Of a stretch of DNA of 64,000 bases, positions 1-6,209 are shown piece after piece. Under the pieces are notes generated by a model. It worked only from the letters and a program-made list of their open reading frames with translations. It ran no database searches and was not told the origin of the DNA. This stretch comes from an uncultured Christensenella sp. Its GTDB lineage: Bacteria > Bacillota > Clostridia > Christensenellales > UBA1242. The stretch lies in contig CAJTYR010000002.1 of the NCBI GenBank assembly GCA_910584295.1, forward strand, positions 62,001-126,000, in the 5' to 3' direction. The position numbers and the translations under genes are program-made. Position 1 is the first letter of the stretch, and the number at the start of each line of letters is the position of its first letter.

Positions 1-99
1 TATGAAAAATTTGGATGGAAGTTGGTGTCAAAAATTGACACGCATCATGAAAATCCAAGAATTCAAAAACTCTATAAGTTGGATTTGAAAGCAAAATAA
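1..99 (+). CDS. C-terminal end of an unidentified protein (partial)
   Basis: The frame is open from the first base to a TAA at 97-99, giving the last 32 residues of a protein that begins outside the window. The tail starts YEKFGWK and ends KLYKLDLKAK. A 'Y-E-K-x-G-W/F-K' stretch followed by a short strand is reminiscent of the end of GNAT acetyltransferases, but 32 residues are too few to assign a family. The next gene starts 28 bp downstream in the same direction. Confidence 0.55.
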   Translation, partial: YEKFGWKLVSKIDTHHENPRIQKLYKLDLKAK

Positions 100-126
100 A
101 AACTGCAAAAGATTTGAGGAAAACCT

Positions 127-708
127 ATGAAAAATGGAATTGAATTTTTTGAATTTGTTGAAGAGTTGAAATGCGTAAAAAGATTTCAAAGTTTCGAGCC
201 TATGCATGAAAGTGTGGCTGGGCATATTTTCGGAACAATGTTCATTGCCCATGACCTTATGGATCGTTTTGATTTGGGGCTTGACAAAACCCATGTGCTT
301 GAACTTTTGCTTTTTCATGACTTGGCAGAAGCAGGGATGAAGTTTGACATTGAAGCACCAAAGAGTGCTGAAAATGACGATGTGAAAAAACAAAAACATC
401 TTGCTGAAATGGCAAAAATTGGAGAGATAAGCAAAAAGTATAAAAAACCATTTTTGTTTGAACTTTTCAAGGAATTTGAAGAGAAAAAAACAAAGGAGTC
501 TCTTTTTGCGAATTTAGTGGACAAAATTGATGCACAAAATCATATGATTCAAAACAAATGCGCAGGACTTGCCACTGAAGCAGACTTTGATTTTATAATC
601 CATTTTTCAGATAAATTTGTTGTGCATTTTCCTCAACTTGTGGGGGTTGTTAACGAAGTCAAAGAAAGGCTCTCAACTTTGAAAAAAGAGTTTTTTAAGA
701 AAAAATAA
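127..708 (+). CDS. HD-domain metal-dependent phosphohydrolase (YfbR/HDDC2-like)
   Basis: A 193-residue protein with the HD signature laid out as in YfbR/HDDC2-type 5'-nucleotidases: E28-S-V-x-x-H33, then H64-D65 in LLFHDLAEA, and a distal Asp in the ANLVDKIDA segment (D132). These would bind the divalent metal that hydrolyses a phosphomonoester, typically of a deoxynucleoside 5'-monophosphate in this subfamily; the true substrate is not visible. The length is usual for the family. The ATG is preceded by a GAGGAAA ribosome-binding site. An intrinsic terminator follows directly, so it is the last gene of its unit. Confidence 0.8.
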   Translation: MKNGIEFFEFVEELKCVKRFQSFEPMHESVAGHIFGTMFIAHDLMDRFDLGLDKTHVLELLLFHDLAEAGMKFDIEAPKSAENDDVKKQKHLAEMAKIGEISKKYKKPFLFELFKEFEEKKTKESLFANLVDKIDAQNHMIQNKCAGLATEADFDFIIHFSDKFVVHFPQLVGVVNEVKERLSTLKKEFFKKK

Positions 709-735
709 AAAGAGGAAAAAATCCTCTTTTTTTTG
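708..735 (+). terminator. intrinsic terminator after the HD protein
   Basis: Eight-base-pair stem AAAAGAGG / CCTCTTTT (708-715 with 723-730) and a run of T. It starts inside the stop codon of the upstream gene. Confidence 0.85.
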
Positions 736-747
736 TTGAAATGGGGA

Positions 748-776
748 TTGACTTTTGTACTACCTTGATGTAAAAT
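748..776 (+). promoter_or_regulatory. sigma-A-type promoter
   Basis: TTGACT at 748-753, 17-bp spacer, TAAAAT at 771-776. It drives the unknown gene starting at 801, leaving a leader of about 17 nt with a GGGAGAAG Shine-Dalgarno region. Confidence 0.7.
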
Positions 777-800
777 AGGGGAATATTGGGAGAAGAAGAT

Positions 801-1313
801 ATGGCAAAATATGAAGCGTCAAGAAAAGCAGCAGAGTGGTGGACAAAAGTGGTTGAAACAAATTGGAATCCATTGATTTACGCTTTTATGGGGGATTACA
901 CAAACCCATTGTTGAATCCTGTGCTTGTTGACAAAATGAGAAGTGATCTTTATATTGCAAGAGAAAATGCGATTTCAAAATTCAAAACGATTTTGGAAGA
1001 AAGGCTTGATGAAATTGCTGAAAATGCGAATGGTGATTGTCTTGTTTTCACTTATTGCAAACCAAAGAAACTTTTGGGGACATTGTCTGGCAAAGAAGTT
1101 TCTCTTAGAAAACGTGAAAAAGAACCTTGTCAATTGCTTAAGGACATAACAGAAAAAAGTGGTGTTCCAACTTGGGTTTTGCCAAAAGGCATCATGATGT
1201 GGTTTTCAAAAGAACGCGTCACAGTTTCAGGCGAAGGCAAGCCAATCTATGCAAAGACAAACACTCCTCAAAATGCTCCTTCTTCAAAAAATAATGATGG
1301 TGGAAAAGTTTAA
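801..1313 (+). CDS. unknown protein, paralogue A of the AAxWW / DGGKV family
   Basis: A 170-residue soluble protein of no family I recognise. I start it at ATG 801 (MAKYEASRKAAEWW), after GGGAGAAG, rather than at an upstream TTG at 786, because the neighbour at 1407 has the same N-terminus (MAK...AAKWW). The two proteins also share a middle helix (FKTILEERLDE here, FRIALETKLDE there), a C-terminal segment with VSKKDV/FSKERV followed by a strand ending in IYAK/LYKE, and a glycine tail (NNDGGKV here). No signal peptide or membrane segment is seen. It has its own promoter and terminator, so the paralogues are separately transcribed. Confidence 0.75.
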   Translation: MAKYEASRKAAEWWTKVVETNWNPLIYAFMGDYTNPLLNPVLVDKMRSDLYIARENAISKFKTILEERLDEIAENANGDCLVFTYCKPKKLLGTLSGKEVSLRKREKEPCQLLKDITEKSGVPTWVLPKGIMMWFSKERVTVSGEGKPIYAKTNTPQNAPSSKNNDGGKV

Positions 1314-1335
1314 GGGCAACTGCCCTTTTTCTTTT
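1312..1335 (+). terminator. intrinsic terminator
   Basis: Short GC stem AGGGC / GCCCT with a 4-nt loop followed by TTTTTCTTTTT, directly after the stop codon of the preceding gene. Confidence 0.75.
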
Positions 1336-1350
1336 TACAGAAAGTGAGTA

Positions 1351-1379
1351 TTGACATTTAAGGCAAAATGATTTATGAT
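1351..1379 (+). promoter_or_regulatory. sigma-A-type promoter
   Basis: Consensus TTGACA at 1351-1356, 17-bp spacer, TATGAT at 1374-1379, upstream of the second AAxWW paralogue. Confidence 0.8.
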
Positions 1380-1406
1380 AAAACCATAAAAAAGGGGGAT
1401 ATATAA

Positions 1407-1910
1407 ATGGCAAAACATAAAACTGCAGAAGTTGCTGCAAAATGGTGGGCAGACAAACTTGATGGAATGGCAAAACAAGACAATGGCGCTCCGGAAATGG
1501 CAAATGGTTTGGGTGGACTTCTTATGATGATGAGTTCTCTTATGCATAAAGTTTCACCAGAAAAGAGAGAAGCATTCAGAATTGCGTTGGAGACAAAACT
1601 TGACGAAAGTCTTGACCAAATAATTGATGGATTGGAAGATATGGCTTGTGGACAAATTAGTCTTCGTGTTGACTATGGTGCAGAAGGACTTCTTGCAGAT
1701 GTTGCATCTTCACTTGGCATTCCATACGGAACTGGAAGTGCTTTTCCAGTTAAGACATCAATGGCTGTTTCAAAAAAGGATGTCAAACTTTGGTATGGCT
1801 ATGGTGCATCAGAACAAGTGCTTTACAAAGAAGAACCAACAAAAACAACTCCACCAGCAGAAGGGAAGAAAACCGATGGTGGCAAAAACAGCGACGGTGG
1901 AAGAGTTTAG
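1407..1910 (+). CDS. unknown protein, paralogue B of the AAxWW / DGGRV family
   Basis: A 167-residue protein homologous to the product of the gene at 801: shared N-terminal AAKWW motif, central LETKLDE helix, a SLGIPYG/KSGVPTW-like turn, a C-terminal VSKKDVKLWYGYG strand region, and a Gly/Lys tail that contains the DGG element twice (TDGGKNSDGGRV). The ATG follows a GGGGG element 9 nt upstream and a strong promoter. It has no transmembrane segment or export signal, so a cytoplasmic role is likely, but none can be named. A terminator follows. The neighbouring XRE islet begins about 50 bp downstream. Confidence 0.75.
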   Translation: MAKHKTAEVAAKWWADKLDGMAKQDNGAPEMANGLGGLLMMMSSLMHKVSPEKREAFRIALETKLDESLDQIIDGLEDMACGQISLRVDYGAEGLLADVASSLGIPYGTGSAFPVKTSMAVSKKDVKLWYGYGASEQVLYKEEPTKTTPPAEGKKTDGGKNSDGGRV

Positions 1911-1928
1911 GACTTTAGATAAAAAAAG

Positions 1929-1952
1929 AAGAGGCATTTGCCTCTTTTTTAT
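1929..1952 (+). terminator. intrinsic terminator
   Basis: Seven-base-pair stem AAGAGGC / GCCTCTT with an ATTT loop and a T tract. Confidence 0.85.
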
Positions 1953-1961
1953 ACACATCTT

Positions 1962-1978
1962 ACTGACTAGAAATCAGT
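1962..1978. promoter_or_regulatory. operator O1 of the XRE islet
   Basis: ACTGA - 7 bp - TCAGT inverted repeat, 40 bp upstream of the first XRE gene. The same 5-7-5 architecture, with half-site CTGA/TCAG, occurs twice more in this islet (2470-2486 and 2501-2517), which makes a shared binding site for the two near-identical HTH proteins likely. Confidence 0.65.
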
Positions 1979-2017
1979 TTTTAAGTTTTTTTTGTTAATA
2001 TTTGTCAAAATAATATT

Positions 2018-2227
2018 ATGGAAAAAGAAACTTTTGGAAAAAGATTAAAATCATTAAGATTAGAAAAGGGGCTTACACAAGTTAAACTTGCAGAAGCATT
2101 AAAGATTGATAAATCAACAATTGCAAAATATGAGACAGATAAAATTGAGCCAAGTATTGCAATGCTTGTTGCTATGGCAAAATATTTTGATGTTACAGCA
2201 GGCTACCTCTTGGGGCTTGAAGATTAG
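2018..2227 (+). CDS. small XRE-family (Cro/CI-like) HTH repressor 1
   Basis: A 69-residue protein that is almost entirely one Cro/CI-type helix-turn-helix: KRLKSLRLEKGLTQ, then LAEALKIDKSTIAKYE with the recognition helix, then a helical tail ending YLLGLED. Residues DKSTIAKYETDKI are identical in the second XRE protein at 2542, implying the same DNA target. There is no Shine-Dalgarno sequence before the ATG; CAAAAT ends 6 nt upstream, so a leaderless transcript is possible. Base composition is more A+T-rich than the flanking genes, with many TTA leucines, which hints at acquisition. Its stop overlaps the stop region of the convergent gene by 4 bp. Confidence 0.85.
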   Translation: MEKETFGKRLKSLRLEKGLTQVKLAEALKIDKSTIAKYETDKIEPSIAMLVAMAKYFDVTAGYLLGLED

Positions 2228-2454
2228 TCTTTTGTAATTTCTTCCCAAATCTTTGCAGATAGAGTATCTACATCTTTTACATCAAAATATTCCATGAGAA
2301 TTTTCGTTCCCTGTTTGTCGTTCCAAAGATAGTTATTACGTATTTTAGCACAAACACCAAAATGTAAAGCAATGATGTCATATTTTTCAATTTTATTTAG
2401 TTCGATTTCCAGATGGAAATCTTTTTTTATTTGTTCTAGTAATTTTTTAACCAT
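2224..2454 (-). CDS. unknown small protein between two XRE regulators
   Basis: A 76-residue protein, convergent with XRE1 and divergent from XRE2. The C-terminal half reads CAKIRNNYLWN...LMEYFDVKDVDTLSAKIWEEI. An 'IRNxYxLW...YF...D...S..I' pattern is faintly like the DUF6794 type of small domain, which I mention only as a lead. It has a good ribosome-binding site (AAGGTGAAAA before ATG) and a clear promoter (TTTACA-17-TATAAT) whose spacer is filled by operator O3, so the XRE proteins very probably control it. No toxin or antitoxin motif is recognisable. Confidence 0.7.
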   Translation of the reverse strand: MVKKLLEQIKKDFHLEIELNKIEKYDIIALHFGVCAKIRNNYLWNDKQGTKILMEYFDVKDVDTLSAKIWEEITKD

Positions 2455-2469
2455 TTTTCACCTTATTTT

Positions 2470-2486
2470 TCTGATTAATAATCAGA
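2470..2486. promoter_or_regulatory. operator O2 of the XRE islet
   Basis: TCTGA - 7 bp - TCAGA inverted repeat. Its centre lies 31 bp, close to three helical turns, from the centre of O3, which would place two dimers on the same DNA face. Confidence 0.7.
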
Positions 2487-2495
2487 ATTAAAGTA

Positions 2496-2524
2496 ATTAT
2501 ACTGATTTTCTGTCAGAATGTAAA
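2496..2524 (-). promoter_or_regulatory. promoter of the convergent small gene
   Basis: On the minus strand TTTACA (2519-2524), 17 bp, TATAAT (2496-2501). The operator at 2501-2517 occupies the spacer, so bound repressor would block it. Confidence 0.75.
2501..2517. promoter_or_regulatory. operator O3 of the XRE islet
   Basis: ACTGA - 7 bp - TCAGA inverted repeat lying between the -35 and -10 of the minus-strand promoter and just upstream of XRE2. Confidence 0.7.
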
Positions 2525-2541
2525 GAGAAAAAGTGATATAT

Positions 2542-2736
2542 ATGGAAACCTTAGGTCAGAAATTGAAGTATTTAAGAAAAGAGGCTGGGCTAACTCAAAC
2601 GGAGTTGGCTGAGATATTTTTTGTTGATAAATCGACAATTGCAAAATACGAAACAGACAAAATAGATGTAGGATTTCAGATGCTTAAAAAGTATGCGAAT
2701 TATTTTAATGTGAGTTTGGCTTACTTTGATGAATAG
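2542..2736 (+). CDS. small XRE-family (Cro/CI-like) HTH repressor 2
   Basis: A 64-residue single-domain Cro/CI-type HTH protein (METLGQKLKYLRKEAGLTQ start, DKSTIAKYETDKI recognition region, ending AYFDE). I choose ATG 2542 over a GTG nine bases upstream because it aligns with XRE1. Only a partial ribosome-binding site (AAGTGAT) precedes it. The transcription start must lie within or next to operators O2/O3, so it is probably autoregulated. A possible -10 (TATACT, 2498-2503) overlaps the divergent promoter. Together with XRE1 and the small gene between them it forms a self-contained 0.8-kb regulatory islet with no phage structural genes nearby. Confidence 0.85.
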   Translation: METLGQKLKYLRKEAGLTQTELAEIFFVDKSTIAKYETDKIDVGFQMLKKYANYFNVSLAYFDE

Positions 2737-2744
2737 AAAAAATC

Positions 2745-2778
2745 GTGTTTAGAGACTTAAAACTCTGCTCTAAAACAC
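2745..2778 (+). terminator. possible weak terminator after XRE2
   Basis: Ten-base-pair stem GTGTTTAGAG / CTCTAAAACAC with one bulged A. There is no good T tract after it, so termination is uncertain. Confidence 0.35.
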
Positions 2779-2807
2779 TTGACAATATATTATTATTATG
2801 TTATTTT
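2779..2807 (+). promoter_or_regulatory. promoter of the rpsF-ssb-rpsR operon
   Basis: TTGACA (2779-2784), 17-bp spacer, TATTTT (2802-2807) with an extended TGT before it. The roughly 80-nt leader up to rpsF could carry an S6:S18-type autoregulatory structure; I could not confirm one by eye. Confidence 0.7.
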
Positions 2808-2890
2808 ATATGTGCAGTAAAAAATTGCTGTCCTTGCTCTTTTGCGGTTTTTGTCAGAAGAGCCATCAGTCCAAAAGGAGGTAAAAAAAG

Positions 2891-3172
2891 ATGAATAAGT
2901 ATGAACTTATGTTTATCATCGAAAGCGACGTTGCTGAAGAAAAAAGAGAACAACTTATTGCTAAATTTAAAGCATATGTTGAAGCTCACAAAGGCAACAT
3001 TGAAGGCATCGAAAAGATTGGCATGAAGAAACTTGCTTATCCAATCAACTTCAAAAACGAAGGATTTTATGTGATTTTCAACATGAACATGGATCCTGCT
3101 GAAGTTGACGCAATGAGCAAACTTATGAACATCACAGACGGAATTTGCCGTCACATGTTTGTAAGAAAATAG
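2891..3172 (+). CDS. rpsF: 30S ribosomal protein S6
   Basis: A 93-residue protein with the S6 fold signature: NKYELMFIIESD at the start, KIGMKKLAYPINFKNEGFYVIFNM in the middle and a C-terminal RHMFVRK. S6 binds the central domain of 16S rRNA as a heterodimer with S18 at the platform of the small subunit. The start follows an AGGAGGT site 7 nt upstream. It heads the conserved rpsF-ssb-rpsR order, so S6, SSB and S18 are made together. Confidence 0.97.
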   Translation: MNKYELMFIIESDVAEEKREQLIAKFKAYVEAHKGNIEGIEKIGMKKLAYPINFKNEGFYVIFNMNMDPAEVDAMSKLMNITDGICRHMFVRK

Positions 3173-3244
3173 TCAAAACGCTGATGATAAGAAGGTGTCT
3201 TGAACACCAATAAAAGGTGCTATGTGCATCCAAGGAGAAAAATT

Positions 3245-3673
3245 ATGAATAAAGTTATGTTAATCGGAAACTTGACAAGAGATCCAGAACTTCAAACAAC
3301 AAATGCTGGAAAGAGCGTTTGTCGTTTTGGACTTGCTGTTCAAAGAAGATTTGCAAATCAAGATGGTGAAAGGGATGCAGATTTCTTCAACATCACAGTT
3401 TGGGGCATTCCAGGTGAAAATTGTCACAGATATTTGAAGAAAGGTTCAAAATGTGCAATCACTGGAAGAATTCAAATTTCAACATATGACGCAGCAGACG
3501 GCTCAAAGAGAACTTCAACTGACATCATTGCAGATGAAGTTGAATTTGTTGGGGCAAGAGCTGGTGCAGACAGCGAGGGTGGAGCATCATTCACTCCAAG
3601 CGAGAACAGAGCTTCTGCAAAGAAGGAAACTGCCGAACTTGAAGAAATTGATGACGACAGCCTTCCATTCTAA
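3245..3673 (+). CDS. ssb: single-stranded DNA-binding protein
   Basis: A 142-residue SSB. The OB-fold starts MNKVMLIGNLTRDPEL and contains the typical FGLAVQRRF and DFFNITVWG strands (residues about 1-105). A flexible middle follows, and the protein ends in the acidic tip EEIDDDSLPF that recruits replication and repair partners. I start at ATG 3245, after AAGGAGAAA, although the frame is open upstream to 3200. It is placed between the S6 and S18 genes, as in most Bacillota. A hairpin right after the stop may attenuate transcription into rpsR. Confidence 0.97.
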   Translation: MNKVMLIGNLTRDPELQTTNAGKSVCRFGLAVQRRFANQDGERDADFFNITVWGIPGENCHRYLKKGSKCAITGRIQISTYDAADGSKRTSTDIIADEVEFVGARAGADSEGGASFTPSENRASAKKETAELEEIDDDSLPF

Positions 3674-3691
3674 CAGCCAGTGGCTGTTTTT
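3672..3691 (+). terminator. hairpin with T tract between ssb and rpsR (possible attenuator)
   Basis: ACAGCC / GGCTGT stem with a 3-nt loop followed by TTTTT. As rpsR follows within 110 bp without an obvious new promoter, partial termination or mRNA end protection is more likely than full termination. Two more hairpins follow: ACACGC/GCGTGT near 3718-3733 and GGCAC/GTGCC near 3769-3782. Confidence 0.55.
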
Positions 3692-3798
3692 AGAGGGTGC
3701 ATAGGTGCACAAAATTAACACGCCTTGCGTGTAAAAAATAAGAAAATTGGGTGTGATGTGCAATAAAAAGGCACACGGTGCCCTAAAAGGAGACGAAA

Positions 3799-4065
3799 AT
3801 GAGCGAAGTAGCAGCAAAAAGCGAAGAAAAAGTTGTTGTTAAGAAGTTCCGTAAGCCTGCAAAAAAGAAAGTTTGTGCTTTCTGTGTTGCTGGAGAAAAG
3901 AATATTGACTACAAAGATGTCGCTAAAATAAGAAAATACATCACTGAAAAAGGTAAAATTTTGCCAAGACGTCAAACAGGCGTTTGCTCTTACCACCAAA
4001 GAGAACTTTCAAATGCGATCAAGAGAGCAAGAAATATGGCACTTCTTCCTTATGTTGGAGATTAG
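3799..4065 (+). CDS. rpsR: 30S ribosomal protein S18
   Basis: An 88-residue S18: a basic N-terminal extension (KKFRKPAKKK), then KVCAFCVAGEKNIDYKDVAKIRKYITEKGKILPRR, VCSYHQREL and a C-terminal ALLPYVGD. The Cys pair CAFC and the later CSYH indicate the zinc-binding 'C+' form of the protein. It partners S6 on the 30S platform. An AAAAGGAGA site lies 9 nt before the ATG. A GGCAC/GTGCC hairpin ends just before that site. Confidence 0.97.
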   Translation: MSEVAAKSEEKVVVKKFRKPAKKKVCAFCVAGEKNIDYKDVAKIRKYITEKGKILPRRQTGVCSYHQRELSNAIKRARNMALLPYVGD

Positions 4066-4085
4066 TTTAAAAGGAGAAAAAAATT

Positions 4086-4289
4086 ATGCAAAAAGAAATA
4101 CATCCAGATTATCACGAAGTAACTGTTGTATGTGCATGTGGAAACACCTTCAAAACTGGTTCTTGTGTGAAGGGCGACACTCTCAAGATTGATATTTGCA
4201 ACAAATGTCACCCATTTTACACTGGGAAGAAGAAAGTTGTTGACGCAAGTGGAACAGTTGAAAACTTCAAGAAAAAATACAATCTGTAA
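4086..4289 (+). CDS. rpmE: 50S ribosomal protein L31, zinc-binding type
   Basis: A 67-residue L31 beginning MQKEIHPDYHEV, with VCACGNTFKTGSC and ICNKCHPFYTGKKK. The Cys residues of CACG...SC...CNKC form the zinc site of the 'C+' version. L31 bridges the 50S central protuberance and the 30S head. It is 20 bp after rpsR with an AAAAGGAGAAAA site and shares its transcript; a terminator follows. Confidence 0.97.
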   Translation: MQKEIHPDYHEVTVVCACGNTFKTGSCVKGDTLKIDICNKCHPFYTGKKKVVDASGTVENFKKKYNL

Positions 4290-4299
4290 GAAAAAAAAC

Positions 4300-4327
4300 G
4301 ACGGAAGAAAGCTTTCGTCTTTTTTTA
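4300..4327 (+). terminator. intrinsic terminator of the ribosomal-protein operon
   Basis: GACGGAAG / CTTTCGTC stem (one G-T pair) with an AAAG loop and a T7 tract. Confidence 0.85.
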
Positions 4328-4347
4328 TTTGTATTTGTTGTTGGTTA

Positions 4348-4378
4348 AGAAAAAAACAGCACAAACTTTGTGCTGTTT
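4348..4378 (-). terminator. intrinsic terminator of the minus-strand unknown gene
   Basis: Eleven-base-pair stem AAACAGCACAA / TTGTGCTGTTT; read on the minus strand it is followed by a run of T. It could also stop plus-strand read-through. Confidence 0.8.
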
Positions 4379-4382
4379 GATT

Positions 4383-5147
4383 TTATTTTCCATCTCCACC
4401 ATGAGGAGTAAGTCCGCTTGCTTTGTTTTCTTTTTGATGCATTTTTGTGTCAAAATCAAGCATTGCACCCAAAAGTCTGTCATCACTTGCTTTTTCCAAA
4501 CTTTTTCCAATGATGCCAATGCAATTGTTTCCAACTTCATTTGCGTATGCTCTGAAAGCAACAATTCCTTCTGGTGTGTCAAATTGTCTTGAAATCATGT
4601 CAAGAGAGCCAAAGAAATAGTCTTTAAATTCTGTCATAACCAGTGGATCTTCCCAGAAAGACTTTGGCATGTCATTCATGGTTTTATAAGTTTCTTGTGA
4701 AATATTGGAAGGAGCATAATGCATGTATGAGTTTGCAAAGCTTGTTCTTTTAATTCCTTCAAGTTTATTTTCGCTGAGTCTTCCACCAGTTTCCTTATCT
4801 TCAGCAATGAAAATTTCTTTTTCTGTCTTTGTTACACGGTCACGTATTTCCATAAAGATTGGGTTGCAACATGCCTGTCGAAGTGCTTTTTGATTTAAAA
4901 TTATTTGCATAAGATTTTTTGTATGCATTATGCTGTCGATTTCTTCTTTTGAGAGCGTTATTTCAAAATATGGGAACTCTTTTGTCATAGAATAGTTTGC
5001 CATCACAAGCAAGATGGTTTCTCCTGCTGGTCCCTTTTTCTCAATTTCGTTGATTGAATATGTATCTTTGAATGGTCCCTTTTGAATGTTTCCGTTTTCA
5101 TAAATAAAACCTTCATTAAAAAGCTTTTTCTCAAGTTGAGTAAGCAT
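4383..5147 (-). CDS. unknown protein, member 1 of a tandem paralogous pair
   Basis: A 254-residue soluble protein without a recognised domain, signal peptide or membrane segment. It resembles its neighbour at 5255-6118: both have an N-terminal GPFKD/GIFKD element, a strand followed by an L-(S/T)-(K/Q)-(E/K)-(E/D) helix, a 'QKALRQACC / TAAMNECIK' helix, and a C-terminal A-x-EVGN segment. The C-terminus ends in a Gly-rich tail (TPHGGDGK) that recalls the DGG tails of the unknown proteins at 801 and 1407. It has a perfect promoter and an AAAGGAGG site, so expression is expected to be good. Confidence 0.7.
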   Translation of the reverse strand: MLTQLEKKLFNEGFIYENGNIQKGPFKDTYSINEIEKKGPAGETILLVMANYSMTKEFPYFEITLSKEEIDSIMHTKNLMQIILNQKALRQACCNPIFMEIRDRVTKTEKEIFIAEDKETGGRLSENKLEGIKRTSFANSYMHYAPSNISQETYKTMNDMPKSFWEDPLVMTEFKDYFFGSLDMISRQFDTPEGIVAFRAYANEVGNNCIGIIGKSLEKASDDRLLGAMLDFDTKMHQKENKASGLTPHGGDGK

Positions 5148-5175
5148 AAATATATCCTCCTTTGTTTATGATGTT

Positions 5176-5204
5176 ATTATAGCACTTAAGTATTCATTTG
5201 TCAA
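5176..5204 (-). promoter_or_regulatory. strong sigma-A-type promoter
   Basis: On the minus strand TTGACA (5199-5204), 17 bp, TATAAT (5176-5181): a full consensus match upstream of the gene ending at 4383. Confidence 0.85.
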
Positions 5205-5224
5205 TATGGCTTTTTTTGGAGAAC

Positions 5225-5256
5225 AAAAAACACATCAAGAAAGATGTGTTTTTTTT
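5225..5256 (-). terminator. intrinsic terminator
   Basis: AAAACACATC / GATGTGTTTT stem with flanking A and T runs; it works in either direction and sits just after the stop codon of the minus-strand gene at 5255. Confidence 0.8.
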
Positions 5257-6118
5257 ATTTCCCTTGTCCTATCAAACTGAAAGTTGTTGAGTTTGATTTT
5301 TTTGCAGCAGCTCTGTCACGATCGAGTTTTCTATGAAAATTTTCAACTCTTTCATAATAAGAACCTCGTTCTTTTTGCATTTTCAATTCTTCTGGTGTTT
5401 TTGGAAGTCCTTCCTCCATTGGAGGGAAAACTTGATTTGTGATGAAACTTGCAAGTTGATTGCCTACTTCAGTTGCACAAAAGTTTAATGCCAAAGCCTC
5501 TTCCACGGTTGCGCATTGACTTCTCATAAGTTCAAAGTGTGCATATACTCTGTCTGCAAAAAGTGAGGCATAACCTTTGCTTCTCCAAAGAGCCAAAGGT
5601 GCTCCATAAAATATGCAGAAATCATCTTTCGAAATTCCGACTGAAAGTGAACGGAGAGCATTTTGAGCCAAGACTGTTCTTTCTGACATTGGCATATTGT
5701 TGTCAGTGATTTTCCATTGTGTCAAATCAATTTCTCTTTGGTGAGTTGCCCATGTCAAATCAGCAGTTTTTGCAGAAACCAAATTAGTTGTGCGTTTAAT
5801 GCATTCGTTCATTGCGGCTGTCCAAAGGCATAATTCAGCATAGTTTTTCATATTTTCGCAGTCTTGCAGGTCTTTTTGTGTCAATTCAACTTCAAAAGTG
5901 AAAGTTTGATGTGGTGCTTTTTTTGCTCTCAATGCAAAAGGCTTTCCGTTTTCATCATTGTAATAAAAGAAAAGTTCTCCAACAGGAGGAAGAATCTTAA
6001 GAACCGTGATTTTTTCTCCATTGACAATCTTTTCAGATTGATCCAAAGCACCGCAATCTTTGAAAATGCCACGTGTTATTGTGTTTGTCCTATCATCAAT
6101 GTAATTATTATAAAACAT
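5255..6118 (-). CDS. unknown protein, member 2 of a tandem paralogous pair
   Basis: A 287-residue protein with no family I recognise and no membrane segment. It aligns loosely with the 254-residue neighbour: RGIFKD near the N-terminus, FEVELTQKDLQD, an 'AAMNECIK' helix, a segment with CIFYGAPLALWRSKG, and NFCATEVGNQLASF towards the C-terminus, plus a charged linker (residues about 240-280) not found in the neighbour. It has its own consensus promoter and a GGAGAAAA site, and each copy has its own terminator, so the pair is duplicated but not an operon. Confidence 0.7.
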   Translation of the reverse strand: MFYNNYIDDRTNTITRGIFKDCGALDQSEKIVNGEKITVLKILPPVGELFFYYNDENGKPFALRAKKAPHQTFTFEVELTQKDLQDCENMKNYAELCLWTAAMNECIKRTTNLVSAKTADLTWATHQREIDLTQWKITDNNMPMSERTVLAQNALRSLSVGISKDDFCIFYGAPLALWRSKGYASLFADRVYAHFELMRSQCATVEEALALNFCATEVGNQLASFITNQVFPPMEEGLPKTPEELKMQKERGSYYERVENFHRKLDRDRAAAKKSNSTTFSLIGQGK

Positions 6119-6144
6119 ATTTTTCTCCTTTTTGAAACATATTT

Positions 6145-6173
6145 ATTTTATCACAATTGCGAAATTTTGTCAA
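6145..6173 (-). promoter_or_regulatory. sigma-A-type promoter
   Basis: On the minus strand TTGACA (6168-6173), 17 bp, TAAAAT (6145-6150), upstream of the gene at 5255-6118. Confidence 0.8.
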
Positions 6174-6209
6174 GATATAAATTTTTCATAAATTGGCAAT
6201 AAATAAGCC

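Noticed and set aside
786..800. TTG start at 786 for the first AAxWW protein
   Set aside because: The ATG at 801 fits the Shine-Dalgarno spacing and aligns with the N-terminus of the paralogue at 1407.
1962..2736. Prophage or integrative element around the XRE genes
   Set aside because: No integrase, structural, replication or attachment sequences were seen; the islet is only two repressors and one small gene.
2808..2890. S6:S18 autoregulatory leader
   Set aside because: Position fits, but I could not recognise the conserved motif by eye, so it is only mentioned in the promoter entry.
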